Assembly: GCA_947650365.1 (NCBI GenBank) | Contig: CANTAL010000148.1 | Coordinates: 124,001 to 188,000 of the forward strand | Direction of reading: 5' to 3' | Source of the DNA: Chamaelirium japonicum | Lineage: Eukaryota; Streptophyta; Magnoliopsida; Liliales; Melanthiaceae | Length of the DNA stretch: 64,000 nt | Shown: piece after piece, positions 1 to 13,950 of the stretch | How the letters are laid out: each line of letters opens with the position of its first letter | Position numbering within the stretch: the stretch's first letter is position 1 | Notes under the pieces: model-generated | Told to the model about the DNA's origin: nothing | The model's input: the letters and a program-made list of their open reading frames with translations, nothing else | The model's database searches: none | Program-made: the position numbers and the translations under genes

Positions 1-3000
1 TGAATTAGAATGGATTGTGCGAATGAATTAGAATGGATTGTGCGAATGAATTAGAATGGATCGTACGAATGAATTAGAATGGATCGTGCGAATGAATTAG
101 AATGGATCGTACGAATGAATTAGAATGGATTGTGCGAATGAATTAGAATGGATCGTAGGAATGAATTACAATGGATCGTACGAATGAATTAGAATGGTTA
201 CATTCGTGCGAATGAATTAGAATGGATCGTACGAATGGATTAGAATGGATCATACGAATGGTTTAGAATGGATCGTACGAATGAATTAGAATGGATCGTA
301 CAAATGAATTAGAAAGGTTACATTTGTGAGAATGAATTAGAGTGGATTGTACGAATGAATTAGAATGGATCGTACGAATGGATTAGAATGGATCGTACGA
401 GTGGATTAAAATGGATCGTACGAATGAATTAGAATGGATCATACAAATGAATTAGAAAGGTTACATTCGTGAGAATGAATTAGAATGGATCGTACGAATG
501 AATTAGAATGGATCGTATGAATAAATTAGAATGGATCGTACGAATGAATTAGAATGGATACATTTGTGCGAATGATTTATAATGGATCGTACGAAAGAAT
601 TTGAATGGATCGTTCGAATGAATTAGAATGGATCGTAATGGATTAGAATGGATCGTACGAATGAATTAGAATGGATCGTACAAATGAATTAGAATGGTTA
701 CATTCGTGCGAATGAATTAGAATGGATCGTACGAATGAATTAAAATGGATACATTCATACGACTGAATTAGAATGGATCGTACGAATGAATTAGAATGGA
801 TCGTACGAATGAATTAGAATGGATCATAGGAATGAATTAGAATGGATCGTACAAATGAATTAGAATAAATCGTGCAAATGAATTAGAATGGATCGTACGA
901 ACGAATTAGAATGGATCATACGAACGAATTAGAATGGATCATATGAATGAGTTAGAATGGATCGTACGAATAGATTAGAATGGATCGTACGAATGGATCA
1001 TACGAATGAATTAGAATGGATCGTACAAATGAATTAAAATGGATCGTACGAATGAATTAGAATGGATACATTCGTGCGAATGAATTAGAATGGATTGTAC
1101 GAATGAATTAGAACGGATTGTGCGCATGAATTAGAATGGATTGTATGAATGAATAAGAATGGATCGTACGAATGAATTAGAATGGATACATTCGAGTGAA
1201 TGAATTAGAATAGATTAGAATGGATCGTACGATTTAATTGGAATGGATCGTACGAATGAATTAGAATGGATCGTACAAATGAATTAGAATGGATCGTACG
1301 AATGAATTAGAATGGATCGTACGAATAGATTAGAACGCATTGTACGAATGAATTAGAATGGATCGTACGAATGGATTAGAATGGATCGTATGAATGAATT
1401 AGAATGGATCGTACGAATGAATTAGAATGGATACATTCGAGCGAATGAATTAGAATGGGTCGTACGAATGAATTAGAATGGATCATAGGAATGAATTAGA
1501 ATGGATCATGCAAATGAATTAGAATAGATACATTCGTGCGAATGAATTAGAATGGATCGTAGGAATGAATTAGAATGGATCATAGGAATGAATTAGAATG
1601 GTTACATTCGAACGAATGAATTAGAATGGATCGTACGAATGGATTAGAATAGATCGTACGAATTAGAATGGCTCGTACGAATGAATTAAAATGGATACAT
1701 TGATACGACTGAATTAGAATGGATCGTGCGAAATAATTAGAATTGATCGTTCGAATGAATTTGAATGGATACATTTGTGCGAATGAATCTGAATGGATTG
1801 TACGAATGAATTAGAATGGATCGTATGAATGAATTAGAATGGATACATTCGAGCGAATGAATTAGAATGGATCGTACGAATGAGTTAGAATGGATCATAG
1901 GAATGAATTAGAATGGATCGTGCAAATGAATTAGAATGGATCGTATGAATGAATTAGAATGGATAATACGAATGAATTAGAATAGATACATTTATGCGAA
2001 TGAATTAGAATGGATACATTTATGCGAATGAATTAGAATGGATACACTCGTGCGAATGAATTAGAATGGATCGTACGAATGAATTAGAATGGATCATAGG
2101 AATGAATTAGAATAGATCGTGCAAATGAATTAGAATGGATACATTCGTGCGAATGAAATATAATGGATCGTAGGAATGAATTAGAATGGATCGTACGAAT
2201 GAATTAGAATGGTTACATTCGTGCGAATGAATTAGAATGGATCGTAGGAATGAATTAGAATGGATCGTACGAATGAATTAGAATGGTTACATTCGTGCGA
2301 ATAAATTAGCATGGATCGTACGAATGAATTAGAATGAATCGTACGAATGAATTAGAATGGATCGTGCGAATGAATTTGAATGGATCGTACGAATGAGTTA
2401 GAATGGATACATTCGTGTGAATGAATATGAATGGATTCTACGAATGAATTAGAATGGATCGTGCGAATGAATTAGAATAGATCATATGAATAAATTAAAA
2501 TGGATACATTTGTACGAATAAATTAGAATGGATTGTACGAATGAATTAGAATGTATACATTCTTGCGAATAAATTAGAATGGATCGTATATTCGTGCAAA
2601 TAAATTAGAATGGATCATACGAATGAATTAGAATGGATCATGCGAATGAATTAGAATGAATCGTACGAAGGCATTAGAATGGATCGTACGAATGAATTAG
2701 AATGAATCGTACGATCCATTCTAATTCACTCATCCGATCTATTCTAATTCATTCGCACGAATGTATCCATTCTAATTCATTCGTACAATCCATTCTAATT
2801 CATTCGCACGATCCATTCTAATTCATTCGTATGATCCATTCTAATTCATTCCTACGATCTATTCTAATTCATTCGGTCGAATGTATCCATTCTAATTCAT
2901 TCGTTCGATCCATTCTAATTCATTCGTACGATCCATTCAAATTCATTCGCATGATCCATTCTAATTCATTCGTACGATCCATTCTAATTCATTCTCACGA

Positions 3001-4470
3001 ATGTAACCTTTCTAATTCATTTGTATGATCCATTCTAATTCATTCGTACGATCCATTCTAATCCATTCGTACGATCCATTCTAATCCATTCGTACGATCC
3101 ATTCTAATTCATTCTCATAAATGTAACCTTTCTAATTCATTTGTACGATCCATTCTAATCCATTCGTACGATCCATTCTAATTCATTCGCACGAATGTAA
3201 CCATTCTAATTCATTCATACGATCCATTCTAAATCATTCCTACGATCCATTCTAATTCATTCGCACGAATGTATCCTTTCTAATTCATTTGCACGATCCA
3301 TTCTAATTCATTCCTATGATCAATTCTAATTCATTCGTATGATCCATTCTAATTCATTCGCTCGAATGTATCCATTCAAATTCATTCGTACGATCCATTC
3401 TAATTCGTTCATACGATCCATTCTAATTCGTTCGTACGATCCATTCTAATTCATTTGTACGATCCATTCTAATCCATTCGTACGATCCATTCTAATTCAT
3501 TCGTATGATCCATTCTAATTCATTCATATGATACATTCTAATTCACTCGTATGATCCATTCTAATTCATTCGTACGAACCATTCTAATTCATTCGCTCGA
3601 ATGTATCCATTTTAATTCATTCGTACGATCCATTCTAATTCATTCTCACGAATGTAACCTTTCTAATTCATTTGTATGTATCCATTCTAATTCATTCGTA
3701 CGATCCATTCTAATTCATTCGCACGATTTATTCTAATTCATTCGTACGATCCATTCTATTTCATTCGCATGATCCATTCTAATTCATCCATATGATCTAT
3801 TCTAATTCATTCGCACGAATGAATCCATTCAAATGCATTCATACAATTCATTCTAATTCATTCGCATGATCCATTCTAATTCATTCGTACGATCCATTCT
3901 AATTCATTCATTCGATCCATCCTAATTCATTCGCACGAATGTATCCATTCTAATTCATTCGTACAATCCATTCTAATTCATTCGCACGAATGTATCCATT
4001 CTAATTCATTCGTACGATCCATTCTAATTCATTCGCACGATCCATTCTAATTCATTCGTACGATCCAGTCTAATTCATTCGTACGATCCATTCTAATTCA
4101 TTCGCACGAATGTAACCATTCTAATTCATTCGTACGATCCATTCTAATTCATTCCTACGATCCATTCTAATTCATTCGCACGAATGTATCCATTCTAATT
4201 CATTTGCACGATCCATTCTAATTCATTCCTATGATCCATTCTAATTCATTCATACGATCCATTCTAATTCATTCGCTCGAATGTATCCATTCTAATTCAT
4301 TCGTACGATCCATTCTAATTCATTCGCTCGAATGTATCCATTCTAATTCATTCATACGATCCATTCTAATTCGTTCGTACGATCCATTCTAATTCGTTCG
4401 TACGATCCATTCTAATTCATTCTCACGAATGTAACCTTTCTAATTCATTAGTACGATCCATTCTAATTAT
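1..4470. repeat. HOR-A unit A0, right-hand part (cut by window start)
   Basis: Position 1 falls inside a unit. The segment matches unit A1 at an offset of 7903 near position 151, changing to 7907 by 2831. The 4-bp difference fits length changes near 1660, where A0 has a 19-bp monomer. It is F to 2710 and R from 2711 to the junction before 4471. Variants such as AGATCGTACGAATT near 1650 and GATCATGCAAATG near 1505 are shared with unit A4 but not with A1. Confidence 0.93.
2711..4469 (-). repeat. R domain of unit A0 (full form)
   Basis: About 1.76 kb of monomers in reverse orientation. The left edge is centred on GTAC at 2710/2711; the right edge is the CTAATTAT/AAAGG junction. The first 180 bp (2711-2890) are an inverted copy, at roughly 97% by eye, of F sequence at 5864-6043. 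Near 4099-4290 there is a reverse-oriented copy of the 190-bp module. The domain recurs at 10618, 25899 and 33825. Confidence 0.93.
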
Positions 4471-5185
4471 AAAGGTTACATTCGAGCGAATGAATTAGAA
4501 TAGATCGTAGGAATGAATTAGAATGGATCATACGAATGAATTAGAATGGATCGTGCGAATGAATTAGAATGAATCGTATGAATGCATTAGAATGGATCGT
4601 ACGAATGAATTAGAATGAATCGTACGAACGAATTAGAATGGATCGTATGAACGAATTAGAATGGATCGAATGAATGAATTAGAATGGATCGTACGAATGA
4701 ATTAGAATGGATACTTTCGAGCGAATGAATTAGAATGGATTGTACGAATGAATTAGAATGGATCATAGGAATGAATTAGAATGGATCGTGCAAATGAATT
4801 AGAATGGATACATTCGTGCGAATGAATTAGAATAGATCATACGAATGAATTTGAATGGATCGTACGAATGAATTAGAATGGATCGTGCGAATGAATTAGA
4901 ATGAATCGTATGAATGAATTTGAATGGATCGTACGAATGAATACATTTGTACGAATGAATTAGAATGGATCATACGAATGAATTAAAATGGATCGTGCGA
5001 ATGAATTAGAATTGATCGTACGAATGAATTTGAATGGATTGTACGAATGAATTAGAATGGATCGTATGAATGAATTAGAATGGATCGTACGAATGGATTA
5101 GAATGGATCGTACGAATGGATCATGCGAATGAATTGGAATGGATCGTACGAATGAATTAGAATGGATCGTACGAATGAATTAGAA

Positions 5186-5371
5186 TGGATACATTCGAGC
5201 GAATGAATTAGAATGGATCGTACGAATGAATTAGAATGGATCATAGGAATGAATTAGAATGGATCGTGCAAATGAATTAGAATGGATACTTTCGTGCGAA
5301 TGAATTAGAATGGATCGTAGGAATGAATTAGAATGGATCATACGAATGAATTAGAATGGTTTCATTCGTGC
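5186..5371 (+). repeat. 190-bp module, F copy in unit A1
   Basis: A fixed order of variant monomers, named by their 3' ends: ACATTCGAGC (28-bp class), CGTAC, CATAGG, CGTGCAAATG, ATACWTTCGTGC (28-bp class), CGTAGG, then CRTAC and a GGTT-type 28-mer. The same order appears, whole or nearly so, near 1431-1620, 38284-38470, 40733-40920, 51962-52148 and 56700-56850, and reversed near 4099-4290, 42097-42250 and 43648-43800. Confidence 0.8.
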
Positions 5372-6043
5372 GAATGAATTAGAATGGATCATAGGAATGA
5401 ATTAGAATGGATCGTGCGAATGAATTAGATTGGATCGTACGAATGAATTAGAATGGATCGTACGAATGAATTAGAATGGATCGTATGAATGAATTAGAAT
5501 GGATACCTTTGTGCATATGAATTAGAATGGATCGTGCGGATGAATTAGAATGGATCATAGGAATGAATTAGAATGGATCGTACGAATGAATTAGAATGGT
5601 TACATTCGTGCGAATGAATTTGAATGGATCATACGAATGGATTAGAATGGATCGTACGAATGGATTAGAATGGATCGTGCGAATGAATTAGAATGGATAC
5701 ATTCGAGCGAATGAATTAGAATAGATCGTACGAATGAATTAGAATGGATCATAGGAATGAATTAGAATGGATCGTGCAAATGAATTAGAAAGGATACATT
5801 CGTGCGAATGAATTAGAATGGATCGTGCGAATGAATTAGAATGGATCGTACGAATGAATTAGAATGGATACATTCGAGCGAATGAATTAGAATAGATCGT
5901 AGGAATGAATTAGAATGGATCATACGAATGAATTAGAATGGATCGTGCGAATGAATTAGAATGGATTATACGAATGAATTAGAATAGATACATTCGTGCG
6001 AATGAATTAGAATGGATCGGACGAATGAATTAGAATGGATCGT

Positions 6044-7006
6044 ACGATTCATTCTAATTCATTCATACGATCCATTCTAATGGATTCGTACGATTCATTC
6101 TAATTAGAATGCATTGTACGAATGAATTAGAATGGATCGTACGAATGGATTGGAATGGATCGTACGAATGAATTAGAATGCATTGTACGAATGAATTAGA
6201 ATAGATACATTTGTGCGAATGAATTAGATTGCATCGTACGAATGAATTTGAATGGATTGTACGAATGAATTAGAATGGATCGTACGAATGAATTAGAATG
6301 GATCATGCGAATGAATTAGAATAGATCGTACGAATTAATTAGAATGGATCGTGCGAACGAATTAGAATGGATCGTATGAACGAATTAGAATGGATCGTAC
6401 GAATGATTTAGAATGGATCGTACAAATGAATTAGAAAGGTTACATTTGTGAGAATGGATTAGAACGCATTGTACGAATGAATTAGAATGGATCGTACGAA
6501 CGAATTAGAATGGATCGTATGAACGAATTAGAATGGATCGTACGAATGAATTAGAATGGATACATTCGAGCGAATGAATTAGAATGGATCGTACGAATGA
6601 ATTAGAATGGATCATAGGAATGAATAAGAATGGATCGTACGAATGGATTAGAACGCATTGTATGAATGAATTAGAATGGATCGTACGAATGAATTAGAAT
6701 GGTTACATTCGTGCGAATGAATTAGAATGGATCGTACGAATGAATTTGAATGGATTTCGTGCGAATGAATTAGAATGGATCGTACGAATGAATTAGAATG
6801 GATCGTACGATTCATTCTAATTCATTCGTACGATCCATTCTAATGCATTCATGCGAATGAATTAGAAAGGATTGTACGAATGAATTAGAATGGATCGTGC
6901 GAATGAATTAGAATTGATCATACGAATGAATTAGAATGGATCGTACGATCCATTCTAATTCATTCGCACGATCCATTCTAATTCATTCGTACGATCCAAT
7001 ATAATT
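6044..7006. repeat. Cluster of three reverse islets in unit A1
   Basis: Reverse monomers interrupt the F array at 6044-6103, 6807-6851 and 6945-7006. The first begins on a GTAC centre and ends in the 16-bp palindrome CATTCTAATTAGAATG (6096-6111). The second begins with the same ACGATTCATTCTAATTC as the first. The third begins at the centre of a 44-bp palindrome and ends in the degenerate CCAATATAATTTGCG. The first islet is an inverted copy of F sequence at 2651-2710. Confidence 0.9.
6923..6966. repeat. 44-bp perfect palindrome (unit A1)
   Basis: One F monomer meets one R monomer exactly at GT/AC (6944/6945). Each arm is 22 bp, from CGAATGAATTAGAATGG outward, with no spacer. Beyond the arms pairing continues with mismatches. 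It could extrude as a cruciform; that is inference. Confidence 0.92.
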
Positions 7007-10000
7007 TGCGAATGAATTAGAATGGATCGTAGGAATGAATTAGAATGGATCGTACGAATGAATTAGAATGGTTACATTCGTGCGAATGAATTAGAATGGG
7101 TCGTACGAATGGATTAGAATGGATCGTACGAATGGATTAGAATGGATCGTACGAATGAATTAGAATGGATCGTACAAATGAATTAGAAAGGTTACATTTG
7201 TGAGAATGAATTAGAATGGATCGTACGAATGGATTAGAATGGATCGTATGAATGGATTAGAATGGATCATACAAATGAATTAGAAAGGTTACATTCGTGA
7301 GAATGAATTAGAATGGATCGTACAAATGAGTTAGAATGGATCGTACGAATAAATAAGAATGGATCGTACGAATGGATTAGAATGGATCGTACGAATGGAT
7401 TAGAATGGATCGTACGAATGAATTAGAATGGATCGTACAAATGAATTAGAAATGTTACATTTGTGAGAATGAATTACAATGGATCGTACGAATGAATTAG
7501 AATGGATCGTACGAATGAATTAGAATGGATCGTACGAATGCATTAGAATGGATACATTCATGCGAATGAATTAGAATGGATCGTACGAATGAATTAGAAT
7601 GGATCGTGCGAATGGATTAGAATGGATCGTACAAATGAATTAGAATGGATCGTGCGAATGAATTAGAATGGATCGTACGAATGATTTAGAATGGTTACAT
7701 TCGTGCGAATGAATTAGAATGGATCGTACGAATGGATTAGAAAGGATCGTACGAATGGATTAGAATGGATCGTAGGAATGAATTAGAATGGATCGTACAA
7801 ATGAATTAGAAAGGTTACATTTGTGAGAATGAATTAGAATGGATCGTACGAATGAATTAGAATGGATCGTACGAATGGATTAGAATGGATCGTACAAATG
7901 AATTAAAATGGATCGTACGAATGCATTAGAATGGATACATTCGTGCGAATGAATTAGAATGGATCGTACGAATGAATTAGAATGGATCGTGCGAATGAAT
8001 TAGAATGGATCGTACGAATGAATTAGAATGGATTGTGCGAATGAATTAGAATGGATCGTAGGAATGAATTACAATGGATCGTACGAATGAATTAGAATGG
8101 TTACATTCGTGCGAATGAATTAGAATGGATCGTACGAATGGATTAGAATGGATCATACGAATGGTTTAGAATGGATCGTACGAATGAATTAGAATGGATC
8201 GTACAAATGAATTAGAAAGGTTACATTTGTGAGAATGAATTAGAGTGGATCGTACGAATGAATTAGAATGGATCGTACGAATGGATTAGAATGGATCGTA
8301 CGAGTGGATTAGAATGGATCGTACGAATAAATTAGAATGGATCATACAAATGAATTAGAAAGGTTACATTCGTGAGAATGAATTAGAATGGATCGTACGA
8401 ATGAATTAGAATGGATCGTATGAATAAATTAGAATGGATCGTACGAATGAATTAGAATGGATACATTTGTGCGAATGATTTATAATGGATCGTACGAAAG
8501 AATTTGAATGGATCGTTCGAATGAATTAGAATGGATCGTAATGGATTCGAATGGATCGTACGAATGAATTAGAATGGATCGTACAAATGAATTAGAATGG
8601 TTACATTCGTGCGAATGAATTAGAATGGATCGTACGAATGAATTAAAATGGATACATTCATACGACTGAATTAGAATGGATCGTACGAATGAATTAGAAT
8701 GGATCGTACGAATGAATTAGAATGGATCATAGGAATGAATTAGAATGGATCGTACAAATGAATTAGAATAAATCGTGCAAATGAATTAGAATGGATCGTA
8801 CGAACGAATTAGAATGGATCATACGAACGAATTAGAATGGATCATATGAATGAGTTAGAATGGATCGTACGAATAGATTAGAATGGATCGTACGAATGGA
8901 TCATACGAATGAATTAGAATGGATCGTACAAATGAATTAAAATGGATCGTACGAATGAATTAGAATGGATACATTCGTGCGAATGAATTAGAATGGATTG
9001 TACGAATGAATTAGAACGGATTGTGCGCATGAATTAGAATGGATCGTATGAATGAATAAGAATGGATCGTACGAATGAATTAGAATGGATACATTCGAGC
9101 GAATGAATTAGAATAGATTAGAATGGATCGTACGATTGAATTGGAATGGATCGTACGAATGAATTAGAATGGATCGTACAAATGAATTAGAATGGATCGT
9201 ACGAATGAATTAGAATGGATCGTACGAATAGATTAGAACGCATTGTACGAATGAATTAGAATGGATCGTACGAATGGATTAGAATGGATCGTATGAATGA
9301 ATTAGAATGGATCGTACGAATGAATTAGAATGGATACATTCGAGCGAATGAATTAGAATGGGTCGTACGAATGAATTAGAATGGATAATAGGAATGAATT
9401 AGAATGGATCGTGCAAATGAATTAGAATAGATACATTCGTGCGAATGAATTAGAATGGATCGTAGGAATGAATTAGAATGGATCGTAGGAATGAATTAGA
9501 ATGGTTACATTCGAACGAATGAATTAGAACGGATCGTACGAATGGATTAGAATGGATCGTACGAATGCATTAGAATGGATCATACGAATGAATTAAAATG
9601 GATACATTGATACGACTGAATTAGAATGGATCGTGCGAAATAATTAGAATTGATCGTTCGAATGAATTTGAATGGATACATTTGTGCGAATGAATCTGAA
9701 TGGATTGTACGAATGAATTAGAATGGATCGTATGAATGAATTAGAATGGATACATTCGAGCGAATGAATTAGAATGGATCGTACGAATGAGTTAGAATGG
9801 ATCATAGGAATGAATTAGAATGGATCGTGCAAATGAATTAGAATGGATCGTATGAATGAATTAGAATGGATAATACGAATGAATTAGAATAGATACATTT
9901 ATGCGAATGAATTAGAATGGATACATTTATGCGAATGAATTAGAATGGATACACTCGTGCGAATGAATTAGAATGGATCGTACGAATGAATTAGAATGGA

Positions 10001-10617
10001 TCATAGGAATGAATTAGAATAGATCGTGCAAATGAATTAGAATGGATACATTCGTGCGAATGAAATATAATGGATCGTAGGAATGAATTAGAATGGATCG
10101 TACGAATGAATTAGAATGGTTACATTCGTGCGAATGAATTAGAATGGATCGTAGGAATGAATTAGAATGGATCGTACGAATGAATTAGAATGGTTACATT
10201 CGTGCGAATAAATTAGCATGGATCGTACGAATGAATTAGAATGAATCGTACGAATGAATTAGAATGGATCGTGCGAATGAATTTGAATGGATCGTACGAA
10301 TGAGTTAGAATGGATACATTCGTGTGAATGAATTTGAATGGATTCTACGAATGAATTAGAATGGATCGTGCGAATGAATTAGAATGGATCGTATGAATAA
10401 ACTAAAATGGATACATTTGTACGAATAAATTAGAATGGATTGTACGAATGAATTAGAATGTATACATTCTTGCGAATAAATTAGAATGGATCGTATATTC
10501 GTGCAAATAAATTAGAATGGATCATACGAATGAATTAGAATGGATCGTGCGAATGAATTAGAATGAATCGTACGAAGGCATTAGAATGGATCGTACGAAT
10601 GAATTAGAAGGAATCGT

Positions 10618-12376
10618 ACGATCCATTCTAATTCATTCATCCGATCTATTCTAATTCATTCGCACGAATGTATCCATTCTAATTCATTCGTACAATCCAT
10701 TCTAATTCATTCGCACGATCCATTCTAATTCATTCGTATGATCCATTCTAATTCATTCCTACGATCTATTCTAATTCATTCGGTCGAATGTATCCATTCT
10801 AATTCATTCGTTCGATCCATTCTAATTCATTCGTACGATCCATTCAAATTCATTCGCATGATCCATTCTAATTCATTCGTACGATCCATTCTAATTCATT
10901 CTCACGAATGTAACCTTTCTAATTCATTTGTATGATCCATTCTAATTCATTCGTACGATCCATTCTAATCCATTCGTACGATCCATTCTAATCCATTCGT
11001 ACGATCCATTCTAATTCATTCTCATAAATGTAACCTTTCTAATTCATTTGTACGATCCATTCTAATCCATTCGTACGATCCATTCTAATTCATTCGCACG
11101 AATGTAACCATTCTAATTCATTCATACGATCCATTCTAAATCATTCCTACGATCCATTCTAATTCATTCGCACGAATGTATCCTTTCTAATTCATTTGCA
11201 CGATCCATTCTAATTCATTCCTATGATCCATTCTAATTCATTCGTATGATCCATTCTAATTCATTCGCTCGAATGTATCCATTCAAATTCATTCGTACGA
11301 TCCATTCTAATTCGTTCATACGATCCATTCTAATTCGTTCGTACGATCCATTCTAATTCATTTGTACGATCCATTCTAATCCATTCGTACGATCCATTCT
11401 AATTCATTCGTATGATCCATTCTAATTCATTCATATGATACATTCTAATTCACTCGTATGATCCATTCTAATTCATTCGTACGAACCATTCTAATTCATT
11501 CGCTCGAATGTATCCATTTTAATTCATTCGTACGATCCATTCTAATTCATTCTCACGAATGTAACCTTTCTAATTCATTTGTATGTATCCATTCTAATTC
11601 ATTCGTACGATCCATTCTAATTCATTCGCACGATTTATTCTAATTCATTCGTACGATCCATTCTATTTCATTCGCATGATCCATTCTAATTCATCCATAT
11701 GATCTATTCTAATTCATTCGCACGAATGTATCCATTCAAATGCATTCATACAATTCATTCTAATTCATTCGCATGATCCATTCTAATTCATTCGTACGAT
11801 CCATTCTAATTCATTCATTCGATCCATCCTAATTCATTCGCACGAATGTATCCATTCTAATTCATTCGTACAATCCATTCTAATTCATTCGCACGAATGT
11901 ATCCATTCTAATTCATTCGTACGATCCATTCTAATTCATTCGCACGATCCATTCTAATTTATTCGTACGATCCAGTCTAATTCATTCGTACGATCCATTC
12001 TAATTCATTCGCACGAATGTAACCATTCTAATTCATTCGTACGATCCATTCTAATTCATTCCTACGATCCATTCTAATTCATTCGCACGAATGTATCCAT
12101 TCTAATTCATTTGCACGATCCATTCTAATTCATTCCTATGATCCATTCTAATTCATTCATACGATCCATTCTAATTCATTCGCTCGAATGTATCCATTCT
12201 AATTCATTCGTACGATCCATTCTAATTCATTCGCTCGAATGTATCCATTCTAATTCATTCATACGATCCATTCTAATTCGTTCGTACGATCCATTCTAAT
12301 TCGTTCGTACGATCCATTCTAATTCATTCTCACGAATGTAACCTTTCTAATTCATTAGTACGATCCATTCTAATTA
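10618..12376 (-). repeat. R domain of unit A1 (full form)
   Basis: Offset of 7907 from the A0 domain with only scattered substitutions visible; the reverse module lies near 12006-12197. The left edge GAATCGT/ACGATCC is centred at 10617/10618. Confidence 0.93.
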
Positions 12377-13950
12377 TAAAGGTTACATTCGAGCGAATGA
12401 ATTAGAATAGATCGTAGGAATGAATTAGAATGGATCATACGAATGAATTAGAATGGATCGTGCGAATGAATTAGAATGAATCGTATGAATGCATTAGAAT
12501 GGATCGTACGAATGAATTAGAATGAATCGTACGAACGAATTAGAATGGATCGTATGAACGAATTAGAATGGATCGTATGAATGAATTAGAATGGATCGTA
12601 CGAATGAATTAGAATGGATACTTTCGAGCGAATGAATTAGAATGGATTATACGAATGAATTAGAATGGATCATAGGAATGAATTAGAATGGATCGTGCAA
12701 ATGAATTAGAATGGATACATTCGTGCGAATGAATTAGAATAGATCATACGAATGAATTTGAATGGATCGTACGAATGAATTAGAATGGATCGTGCGAATG
12801 AATTAGAATGAATCGTATGAATGAATTTGAATGGATCGTACGAATGAATACATTTGTACGAATGAATTAGAATGGATCATACGAATGAATTAGAATGGAT
12901 CGTGCGAATGAATTAGAATTGATCGTACGAATGAATTTGAATGGATTGTACGAACGAATTAGAATGGATCGTATGAATGAATTAGAATGGATCGTACGAA
13001 TGGATTAGAATGGATCGTACGAATGGATCATGCGAATGAATTGGAATGGATCGTACGAATGAATTAGAATGGATCGTACGAATGAATTAGAATGGATACA
13101 TTCGAGCGAATGAATTAGAAAGGATCGTACGAATGAATTAGAATGGATCATAGGAATGAATTAGAATGGATCGTGCAAATGAATTAGAATGGATACTTTC
13201 GTGCGAATGAATTAGAATGGATCGTAGGAATGAATTAGAATGGATCATACGAATGAATTAGAATGGTTTCATTCGTGCGAATGAATTAGAATGGATCATA
13301 GGAATGAATTAGAATGGATCGTGCGAATGAATTAGATTGGATCGTACGAATGAATTAGAATGGATCGTACGAATGAATTAGAATGGATCGTATGAATGAA
13401 TTAGAATGGATACCTTTGTGCATATGAATTAGAATGGATCGTGCGGATGAATTAGAATGGATCATAGGAATGAATTAGAATGGATCGTACGAATGAATTA
13501 GAATGGTTACATTCGTGCGAATGAATTTGAATGGATCATACGAATGGATTAGAATGGATCGTACGAATGGATTAGAATGGATCGTGCGAATGAATTAGAA
13601 TGGATACATTCGAGCGAATGAATTAGAATAGATCGTACGAATGAATTAGAATGGATCATAGGAATGAATTAGAATGGATCGTGCAAATGAATTAGAATGG
13701 ATACATTCGTGCGAATGAATTAGAATGGATCGTGCGAATGAATTAGAATGGATCGTACGAATGAATTAGAATGGATACATTCGAGCGAATGAATTAGAAT
13801 AGATCGTAGGAATGAATTAGAATGGATCATACGAATGAATTAGAATGGATCGTGCGAATGAATTAGAATGGATTATACGAATGAATTAGAATAGATACAT
13901 TCGTGCGAATGAATTAGAATGGATCGGACGAATGAATTAGAATGGATCGT

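Larger units (their letters stand above)
4471..12377. repeat. HOR-A unit A1, full length (7907 bp)
   Basis: This is the only complete full-form unit bounded by two junctions in the window. F runs from 4471 to 10617 with three R islets near 6044-6103, 6807-6851 and 6945-7006. R runs from 10618 to about 12376. Compared with A2, A3 and A5 it lacks one 23-bp monomer near 6150, just after the first islet. It can serve as the reference for the other units. Confidence 0.95.

Noticed and set aside
1580-1774. Reverse-strand open frame of 64 codons, also at 24768
   Set aside because: Same monomer translated from the other strand. Its presence in A0 and A4 only reflects their shared variants.
2711-2890. 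Terminal inverted repeats of a DNA transposon (R and F arms around 2.7-6.1 kb)
   Set aside because: The sequence between the arms is the same satellite with no coding capacity or target-site duplication; inverted duplication within the array explains it better.
2831-3028. Open frame of 65 codons on + strand, repeated at 10738, 26019 and 33945, with serine/isoleucine-rich repeats
   Set aside because: It is the R monomer read through. Three 23-bp units equal 23 codons, and mixing in 28-bp monomers (23+28 is divisible by 3) skips the frame with TAA in TTCTAA. It recurs only because HOR-A recurs, with no start context or codon bias of its own.
3551-3736. Open frame of 61 codons, repeated at 11458 and 26739
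   Set aside because: Same effect of the repeat; low-complexity product of the monomer. Absent in the A5 copy without other consequence.
4460-4480. Insertion scar of a mobile element at the CTAATTAT/AAAGG junction
   Set aside because: Both sides are ordinary monomers in opposite orientation with nothing between them; it is an orientation switch kept in every HOR-A unit.
6938-6951. Operator or transcription factor site at the GGATCGTACGATCC palindrome
   Set aside because: The core is simply two monomers meeting head to head; no promoter or gene is near.
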